A stretch of DNA of 64,000 nucleotides from Aporrectodea caliginosa (Eukaryota; Annelida; Clitellata; Crassiclitellata; Lumbricidae): NCBI GenBank assembly GCA_020284085.1, contig JACEVL010001584.1, positions 62,001 through 126,000 on the forward strand. The letters run 5' to 3'. The position numbers and the translations under genes are program-made. Positions 11,117 to 64,000 of this stretch are shown one piece after another. Each line of letters opens with the position of its first letter. Within the stretch, counting starts at the first letter, position 1. The notes beneath the pieces were generated by a model that ran no database searches, was not told the origin of the DNA, and was given only the letters and a program-made list of their open reading frames with translations.

Positions 11117-11620
11117 CTTCTCTCTTCTGAAGTCTCTGCAACGCCACCAGCAAAGCTAGGTAATCCTCGGATCAGTCCACTTTCTGTAAAGGTTGGACCA
11201 CCACGAATTGTTTAACTATGTGACAGTAATCTCTAAAAAGAAACTACTCTAACTCTTAATACTTAACTTAGGATTGCATCACTTAAGTATTTTAATATCA
11301 AATAGTGAAAAAGTACGTCTTAAATTAACTATAAAGTTCTTATGAGTAGCCTGTCACAACTTTTCATTGCGAACTTTTTCCATTGGCGAATGCAATCTTC
11401 CAATCTCCGAAGCCGGGTGCGACAACTCTTCTCAGCGTTAAAATTATTCTTACCTCAGCCGCTGGCGGCTGGTGAGCACTTAGCTGGCGAGGGTGTGAAT
11501 TTAAGATCGCGGAGCAACACCCGCAGTCTGGGGCTCTGGGCCGCTATGTTCTTACAGCCTTTCAGACAGTATTTTAGTACGTAACACATTATTTAAAATC
11601 CTTTTCTATCTACTTCTTCG
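11117..11620 (-). other. 5' flank of gene A (presumed promoter and 5' UTR)
   Basis: Lies immediately upstream of the gene A start codon. It includes a moderately GC-rich patch at 11460-11550. No certain TATA box, initiator or upstream exon could be assigned, so the role rests only on position. Confidence 0.35.
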
Positions 11621-11880
11621 GGGGTTCTTCCGGTGTAGCGTTGGATAACATCTGGCGAAGATGATGTGCGAGAGGTACCGAGTTCGAGCCCTGGTTTAGG
11701 GCGGATTTGCTTTGTAGGCTGCTATATAGCGCCGTTGATTATTACAAGCTGTCTGTTCTGTTAGTAGTTAACTAGTTAAGATTGTTTCAATTGCATAACA
11801 TGTAAATGTCAAAGCGCAGTGCGTTTGTCAGGCGCTAAATTAAAGAAAAGATATTATTATTATTATTATATTATTACTGG
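11621..11880 (+). mobile_element. tRNA-derived SINE, family 1 (plus strand)
   Basis: A-box region GCGTTGGATAACATC, B box GAGTTCGAGCCC, body GTCTGTTCTGTTAGTAGTTA, CAGTGCGTTTGTCAGGCGC, then AAAGAAAAG and a (TTA)n tail. Near full length, about 250 bases. Confidence 0.8.
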
Positions 11881-12103
11881 TGATCACTGTTCTTCTTTAC
11901 GGAGTAGCCTTACTTTCATATATAGGCCTACTTAAAATTTCATCCTCGCCTATCGATGATGTTTTGACTAAGCGCCTGTGATAAGCTGGTTCGTGCGGCA
12001 AAACGTTTTGGGCGCTGTAGAAATATCAAGATTACGATTACGATTATTACGTCGGCTATGCCTATAGGCTTATTGAAGAAGAAGACGAAGAAGAAGAACA
12101 GTG

Positions 12104-12200
12104 AAGAAGAGCATTACTCTGAGGCAGTCATGGTTATGAAGTGCTAGCAACTTCACTTTCCTATCCTCGGCAAAAGAGTGCGCGTGGATTTTTGCATTTT
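12104..12200. mobile_element. Fragment of a dispersed SINE-like repeat
   Basis: CTGAGGCAGTCATGGTTATG, then GTGCTAGCAACTTCACTTTC. It matches 61155-61215 (CTGAGGCAGCCATGGGTATG, GTTAGCGACTTCATTTTC). Only this fragment could be aligned. Confidence 0.4.
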
Positions 12201-12218
12201 TGGAGAGGACAGAAGGGC

Positions 12219-12975
12219 CCAGTCATAATGTAATGTAATGTAATGTAATTAGTAATTTATATAGCGCCGCTCACAGCCGAGGCCATTCAGTAGCGCTCCC
12301 AGTGCGAGAACCCCGAGAGAAGAAATATGTTTTAAGGAGACAATGAGGAAAGTCTCACGCAAAGTGAAGTGAAGGGCATTCCATAAAGAGGGCCCAATGA
12401 TGGCAAAGGATCGAGTTTGAGCAATCGTAGTCCTAGCTCGTGGGACAAAGAAGTCAGATCGGTCCAGAGATCGTAAAGGCCGATGAGAAGATGCAGAAAG
12501 AGGAGGACGAATGACATCCCTGAGGTATTTTGGAGCAAGTCCCAGTTTGGATTTGAGGACCAAAGCAAGGACTTTAAACTGAATGCGGTCAGAGAGAGGA
12601 AGCCAATGCAGTTGGTTAACCATGAATGATGATATATGGGAGTATTTAGGAAGGTGAGCAATCAATCGAGCAGCAGTATTGAGAACAGATTGAATAGGGT
12701 ATAGACGGACCTTGGGAAGACCAATAAGTAGGGAGTTGCAATAATCAATTCTGGAACAGACAAATGCATGGACAATGGATGCCATGGTAGAGAGAGGAAC
12801 AGATCTGCGAATAACCCTGAGACGCCGTAGGTGAAAGTAAGAGGATCGTGTAAGGTTGGTTACATGAGCAGAAAAAGTGAGAGCGCTGTCCAAAGTGACA
12901 CCTAGGTCACGCACACAAGTAGAGAACGTAAAATTGGGAAAGTTTTCAGAGAGAAGCGAAAAGTCAATTTTCAGA
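12219..12975 (-). mobile_element. L2-type LINE, 5'-truncated, ORF2 C-terminus (minus strand)
   Basis: Open frame 12249-12914 encodes the part of ORF2 after the RT catalytic core: VRDLGVTLDSALTFSAHV, SRIDYCNSLLIGLP, AARLIAHLPKYSHIS, QLHWLPLSDRIQFK and FAIIGPSLWNAL. The 3' end is GGCGCTATATAAATTAC, followed by a (TTACA)n tail at 12219-12250. Frame is preserved for 221 codons, so it is a fairly young insertion. It lies between gene A's promoter side and the minisatellite. Confidence 0.85.
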
Positions 12976-13364
12976 AGTTGTTGGGGTGTGCCAAGCCGTC
13001 TATCCCCCCGTGAGTTACGCCATTGTTCTTAGTTTAAAAGGGGGTTACAAGTACGCTACCCATCGTGCCCCCACAAAAATTTCGCCTATGACTTTGTCTT
13101 ACATGTTAAGGTCTTTCACAAGACGTGTGTGTCAGCATGACGTTCTAGCCTAGGCCTACTGTAGGTAGTGGAAAGAATTTTATAGGGAATATTACTTTTG
13201 ACCTTCTGGAGTTTGTACCTTGAAAACCGCAGAGCTGCATAGCTGAAGCCCGCTTACACTGCATCCCGTGAAGAGGGCTAGCGAAGGGCAGGTGGCTGTC
13301 AGCGCTCACATTATTTAAAATATTAGACAGACTCGGCTGCGCGAATTGGCATCAAGCTGGTTAC
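12976..13364. other. Unassigned sequence between L2 and (ATC)n
   Basis: No gene or element recognised. Checked on the minus strand for LG3-5 motifs of gene B; none seen. Confidence 0.4.
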
Positions 13365-13715
<351 letters not shown>

Positions 13716-13767
13716 ATTTAGTTTATTGCTCCCGTTAGTGTTAGTCCAAGTTCGTTATTTGCTGCAT

Positions 13768-13875
13768 GACGACACTGCTTAATAACAAAGATGATTAGCA
13801 CAATAGCATCGCCCTCCTCCTTTCTCCAGGCTTGGGACTGGCCAGAGACGCCGACTTTTAGTAAAAGGTACTGGG
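13768..13875. mobile_element. Dispersed repeat fragment, shared with 54112-54235
   Basis: CGACACTGCTTAATAACAAAGATGATTAGC, split here as CGACACTG, ATAACAAAGAT and TTAGC, followed by TCGCCCTCCTCCTTTCTCCA and GGCTTGGGACTGGC. The same series is seen at 54112-54235. Probably a SINE body. Confidence 0.5.
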
Positions 13876-14008
13876 GCAAGAATTTCTCCAGCTTCGGTTT
13901 CATTGTTTAGTTGAGCTAAGCTTTAGGCTACGTGCTCATCTGCAGAACATCTCTATACCAACAGGGTTCAGCCGCTACCATCGGCCGAACCTAAGGTGGG
14001 TTAGGCAG

Positions 14009-14170
14009 TGATGTAGTACTCGAGTCCGGCCTAGGACTCGAGTCCGACACGAGACCGATTTTTTGTGGACTCGGACTTGGCTTTTCGCGACTCGGACTCG
14101 AACTCGAAGGCCCGGACTCGAATTTGACTCGCTGACTCGGTTTTCGAGTCACAATTTTGTCCCGCGATAA
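14009..14170. repeat. Cluster of GACTCG/CGAGTC repeats
   Basis: Many overlapping ACTCGGACTCG and CGAGTCC copies, starting CAGTGATGTAGTACTCGAG. The start resembles a hAT terminus (CAGTGATG), but no matching right end was found beyond the minisatellite, so no element is called. Confidence 0.5.
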
Positions 14171-14197
14171 AATACTATTTGAATAGTTGCTTATTTG

Positions 14198-17100
14198 CGA
14201 GTTATAAAGAGTTATTGAAAAGAGGAATTGAAAAGAGTTCCTGAAATGAGTTGCTGAAAAGAGTTCCTGAAAAGAGTTGCTGAAAGAGTTATTTAAAAGA
14301 GTTATTGAAAAGAGTTATTGAATAAAGTTATTGAAGCGTTTTTGAAAAGAGTTATTGAAATGAGTGATTAAAATGAGTGATTGAAATGAGTGATTGAAAA
14401 AGTTATTGAAAAGAGTTATTGAAAAGAGTTATTGAAAAGATTTATTGAAAAGAGTTTTTGAAATGAGTTATTGAAAAGAGTTATAGAAAAGAGTTACTGA
14501 AAAGAGATATTGAAAAGATTTATTGAAATGAGTTATTGAAAAACGTTTTTGAAATGAACGATTGAAATTATTGATAGAAATTATTGACTGAAATGAATGA
14601 TTGAAAATAAATCTTTAATAAGTCTTTTCAATAACTCTTTCAATAACTCTTTCAATAACTCTTTTCAATAACTCTTTCAATAACTCTTTTCAACAACTCT
14701 TTCAATAACTCTTTTCAATAACTCTTTTCAATAACTCTTTTCAATAACTCTTTCAATAACTCTTTTCAATAACTCTTTCAATAACTCTTTCAATAACTCT
14801 TTTTCAATAACTCTTTTCAATAACTCTTTCAATAACTCTTTTCAATAACTCTTTCAATAACTCTTTCAATAACTCTTTTCAATAACAGCTTTTCAATAAC
14901 TTTTCAATAACTCTTTTCAATAACTCTTTTCAATAACTCTTTCAATAACTCTTTCAATAACTCTTTTCAATAACTCTTTTCAATAACACTTTTCAATAAC
15001 TCTTTCAATAACTCTTTTCAATAACTCTTTTCAATAACTTTTCAATAACTCTTTCAATAACTCTCTTTCAATAACTCTTTTCAATAACTCTTTCAATAAC
15101 TCTTTCAATAACTCTTTTCAATAACTCTTTTCAATAACTCTTTCCAATAACTCTTTTCAATAACTCTTTTCAATAACTCTTTCAATAACTCTTTTCAATA
15201 ACTCTTTTCAATAACTCTTTTCAATAACTCTTTTCAATAACTCTTTTCAATAACTCTTTTCAATAACTCTTTTCAATAACTCTTTCAATTTTCAATAACT
15301 CTTTTCAATAACTCTTTTCAATAACTCTTTTCAATAACTCTTTTCAATAACTCTTTTCAATAACTCTTTCAATAACTCTTTTCAATAACTCTTTTCAATA
15401 ACTCTTTTCAATAACTCTTTTCAATAACTCTTTTCAATAACTCTTTTCAATAACTCTTTTCAATAACTCTTTCAATAACTCTTTTCAATAACTCTTTTCA
15501 ATAACTCTTTCAATAACTCTTTTCAATAACGCTTTTCAATAACTCTTTTCAATAACTCTTTTCAATAACTCTTTCAATAACTCTTTCAATAACTCTTTCA
15601 ATAACTCTTTCAATAACTCTTTTCAATAACTCCTTTCAATAACTCTTTTCAATAACTCTTTTCAATAACTCTTTCAATAACTCTTTTCAATAACTCTTTT
15701 CAATAACTCTTTCAATAACTCTTTTCAATAACTCTTTTCAATAACTCTTTCAATAACTCTTTCAATAACTCTTTTCAATAACTCTTTTCAATAACTCTTT
15801 TCAATAACTCTTTCAATAACTCTTTCAATAACTCTTTTCAATAACTCTTTTTCAATAACTCTTTTCAATAACTCTTTTCAATAACTTTTCAATAACTCTT
15901 TTCAATAACTCTTTTCAATAACTCTTTTCAATAACTCTTTTCAATAACTCTTTTCAATAACTCTTTTTCAATAACTCTTTTCAATAACTCTTTTTCAATA
16001 ACTCTTTTCAATAACTCTTTCAATAACTCTTTTCAATAACTCTTTTCAATAACTCTTTTCAACTAACTCTCTTTCAATAACTCTTTTCAATAACTCTTTT
16101 CAATAACTCCTTTTCAATAACTCTTTTCAATAACTCTGTTTCAATAACTCTTTCAATAACTCTTTCAATAACTCTTTTCAATAACTCTTTTCCAATAACT
16201 CTTTTCAATAACTCTTTCAATAACTCTTTTCAATAACTCTTTTCAATAACTCTTTTCAATAACTCTTTTCAATAACTCTTTTCAATAACTCTTTCAATAA
16301 CTCTTTCAATAACTCTTTTCAATAACTCTTTTCAATAACTCTTTCAATAACTCTTTTTCAATAACTCTTTTCAATAACTCTTTCAATAACTCTTTTCAAT
16401 AACTCTTTCAATAACTCTTTTCAATAACTCTTGTTTCAATAACTCTTTTCAATAACTCTTTTCAATAACTCTTTCAATAACTCTTTTCAATAACTCTTTC
16501 AATAACTCTTTTCAATAACTCTTTTCAATAACTCTTTTCAATAACTCTTTTCAATAACTCTTTTCAATAACTCTTTCAATAACTCTTTTCAATAACTCTT
16601 TCAATAACTCTTTTCAATAACTCTTTCAATAACTCTTTTCAATAATAACTCTTTCAATAACTCTTTCAATAACTCTTTTCAATAACTCTTTCAATAACTC
16701 TTTTCAATAACTCTTTCAATAACTCTTTCAATAACTCTTTAATGCTCAATAACTCTTTCAATAACTCTTTCAATAACTCTTTCAATAACTCTTTCAATAA
16801 CTCTTTCAATAACTCTTTTCAATAACTCTTTTCAATAACTCTTTCAATAACTCTTTCAATAACTCTTTTCAATAACTCTTTCAATAACTCTTTTCAATAA
16901 CTCTTTCAATAACTCTTTTCAATAACTCTTTTCAATAACTCTTTTTCAATAACTCTTTTTTCAATAACTCTTTTCAATAACTCTTTTCAATAACTCTTTC
17001 AATAACTCTTTTTTCAATAACTCTTTTTCAATAACTCTTTTCAATAACTCTTTTCAATAACTCTTTTCAATAACTCTTTCAATAACTCTTTTCAATAACT

Positions 17101-17770
17101 CTTTCAATAACTCAATAACTTTTTCAATAACTCTTTTCAATAACTCTTTTCAATAACTCTTTCAATAACTCTTTTCAATAACTCTTTTCAATAACTCTTT
17201 TCAATAACTCTTTTCAATAACTCTTTTCAATAACTCTTTTCAATAACTCTTTCAATAACTCTTTCAATAACAATCAATAACTCTTTCAATAACTCTTTTC
17301 AATAACTCTTTTCAATGACTCTTTTCAATAACTCTTTCAATAACTCTTTCAATAACTCTTTCAATAACTCTTTTCAATAACTCTTTTCAATAACTCTTTT
17401 CAATAACTCTTTTCAATAACTCTTTTCAATAACTCTTTCAATAACTCTTTTCAATAACTCTTTTCAATAACTCTTTTCAATAACTCTTTTCAATAACTCT
17501 TTTCAATAACTCTTTTCAATAACTCTTTTCAATAACTCTTTTCAATAACTCTTTCTCAATAACTCTTTCAATAACTCTTTTCAATAACTCTTTCAATAAC
17601 TCTTTCAGTAACTCTTTTCAATAACTCTTTTCAATAACTCTTTTCAATAACTCTTTTCAATAACTCTTTTCAATAACTCTTTTCAATAACTCTTTTCAAT
17701 AACTCTTTTCAATAACTCTTTTCAATAACTCTTTTCATTAACTCTTTTTCAATAACTCTTTCAATAACTC
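14198..17770. repeat. 3.6-kb bipolar minisatellite, unit CTTTTCAATAACT
   Basis: From 14622 to 17770 the unit is CTTTTCAATAACT (13 bp) or CTTTCAATAACT (12 bp), about 250 copies with few other variants. From 14198 to about 14605 the same unit runs in the opposite orientation (GAGTTATTGAAAA), more diverged. The switch at 14605-14622 makes the array a potential large hairpin. It lies in the gap between gene B's last exon and gene A's start. Confidence 0.95.
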
Positions 17771-17779
17771 CGACTCAAG

Positions 17780-18600
17780 GCATGGATTGCAACATGTTGC
17801 AACATGTTGCAGAAAGTCAGACCATCTACGACGAAACTTCTATGCTGCCTCATCGAAGTTCTCGACATCGAGATGCATAAATCCCGCAGAGAAGATAGAG
17901 CACCACCTTCAATATTATTAGCCAACGCATAAACATTAACATCTTAAACTAGATGAGTTTTGGATCGGTAAGCAGTGCAATCCCTCCTGCATATACCTGG
18001 AGATAATACCCACACTTAGGTATACCTCCAATAATCTGGGCTGCAGCGTTTGACACAGACCGGAGTCGGTTGGTTACTGCGATAAAGAGTTAGACCTGCA
18101 AAACAGTATAACTATCATGATCAACTCTGGTGCATATGAATGCATGTATGAGGGTTGTGGCGTCTTGAGTTGTTAGCGAACGGCGTACTGACAACGACAG
18201 TGACGACAATCACCGTCAATCCGGGTAGCATGCGGTCTACGCTTCATCCGTATACCAGCAGGTGCAGGTATAGCATCTGATCCAGTAATCCAGTTAGTTG
18301 GTGTTGTATAAGTCGGCGAGTTCAGACGCAGTCAGGGCATCATGGGGCAGATGGATCGGTACGAAGTGGAGTGACAAGCAGAGCTCTACAGAGAGCTTCA
18401 CGATTTAATAACTTCCAGACCGTAACATCCGAACCGCAAATATGGGCTGTGAGTTAAAATTGCAGCTTGAACTCGGCAAGTCCATGATGAGACACCAACA
18501 GCAGGATTACATGCACATCATACAATAAGCAAACATCACGATTAGATCCAAGAAGCCACCATGCATATGATATATAGGTTCATGAACAGTTGAACACGCT
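17780..18600 (-). mobile_element. Decayed L2-like LINE remnant (minus strand, tentative)
   Basis: On the minus strand a stretch near 18340-18190 reads like the linker between L2 endonuclease and RT (LTASELADLYNTNLTGLL, then RMKRRPHATR). Further left, ATCTGGGCTGCAGCG resembles the AARLI region of the intact copies. Stops and indels are frequent. No LG-domain exon was found here. Confidence 0.35.
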
Positions 18601-18848
18601 GTCTAAGGCAATAATAGCCAAGATCAAAAGATGGGTTCTAAAACGACCATGGGTTAGAGGAAGTATACTTAAAAGTGTTTGCAGAAATCTATACTTCACT
18701 GGCATATATTTAGAAACTTGACTTGTAAGTACACGTTTTGTAAAGTAAACTCAGGTTACAACCTGCAAGATGTAAGGAAGCTCTCTCTGTCCAATAGAAA
18801 AGAGACAAATGTCTGACTTTAAAAAGGCAGCCAACAAGCGAACCAAAC

Positions 18849-64000
<45,152 letters not shown>

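Noticed and set aside
10559..11159. Plus-strand frames of 156 and 88 residues over the LN exon
   Set aside because: Antisense shadows of gene A exon 1, which has clear protein homology and splice sites.
14198..17770. CRISPR-like array
   Set aside because: There are no unique spacers between units, the unit is 12-13 bp, and the context is an animal genome. It is a minisatellite.
14009..17790. One large hAT element enclosing the minisatellite
   Set aside because: The left start CAGTGATGTAGTAC is hAT-like, but no inverse end or flanking duplication was found at the right.

Overview
The window looks like animal genomic DNA: long introns, GT/AG splice sites, tRNA-derived SINEs, L2- and CR1-type LINEs, many hAT-like elements with 8-bp target duplications, and large micro- and minisatellites. 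The genes are laminin alpha genes. A strong excess of the palindrome TAGGCCTA and the repeat mix suggest an invertebrate deuterostome such as an echinoderm; this is a weak inference, and the species cannot be named from the sequence.

Both recognisable genes lie on the minus strand, in tandem. Gene A occupies the left end: its first coding exon (signal peptide and start of the LN domain) is at 10706-11116. LN and LE exons follow leftwards at 3960-4199, 2769-2939, 2104-2317, 1279-1488, 565-661 and 1-20, and the gene runs off the left edge. Gene B enters from the right edge: six LE exons (64000 to 59512), ten coiled-coil exons (58767 to 36272), four exons of LG1 (30928 to 27236) and three of LG2 (20630 to 18849). 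All 23 gene B exons and all 7 gene A exons have splice sites and matching phases, worked out by hand, and are open. Gene B therefore lies upstream of gene A, and its last recognisable exon is 7.7 kb from gene A's start. I found no LG3-LG5 exons in that gap, which holds an L2 remnant, a 3.6-kb bipolar minisatellite, an (ATC)n array and another L2. Positions 1-680 match 62960-63660 in exons and in the intron between them (about 80% by eye), and exon 63869-64000 matches exon 60351-60491. Both duplication of the gene and duplication of LE exon blocks have therefore shaped the locus.

The introns are mostly mobile DNA. hAT-like elements with perfect 8-bp flanking duplications lie at 31155-36096 (composite), 33465-34001, 36667-37059, 54787-55904, 56045-58168 and 61035-62257, with a likely seventh at 6339-7055. 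A piggyBac-type MITE (TTAA sites) sits inside the 56045-58168 element. L2 LINE 3' ends recur about a dozen times; one sits inside a CR1-like LINE and its tail has become a (TATC)n array of about 78 units, and another splits a SINE. Other pieces are an LTR-like unit, a Helitron-like unit, decayed transposon coding sequence and a retroviral-type integrase fragment. No convincing non-transposon gene other than the two laminins, no CRISPR array and no functional RNA gene was found. Boundaries of LINEs and SINEs are approximate.
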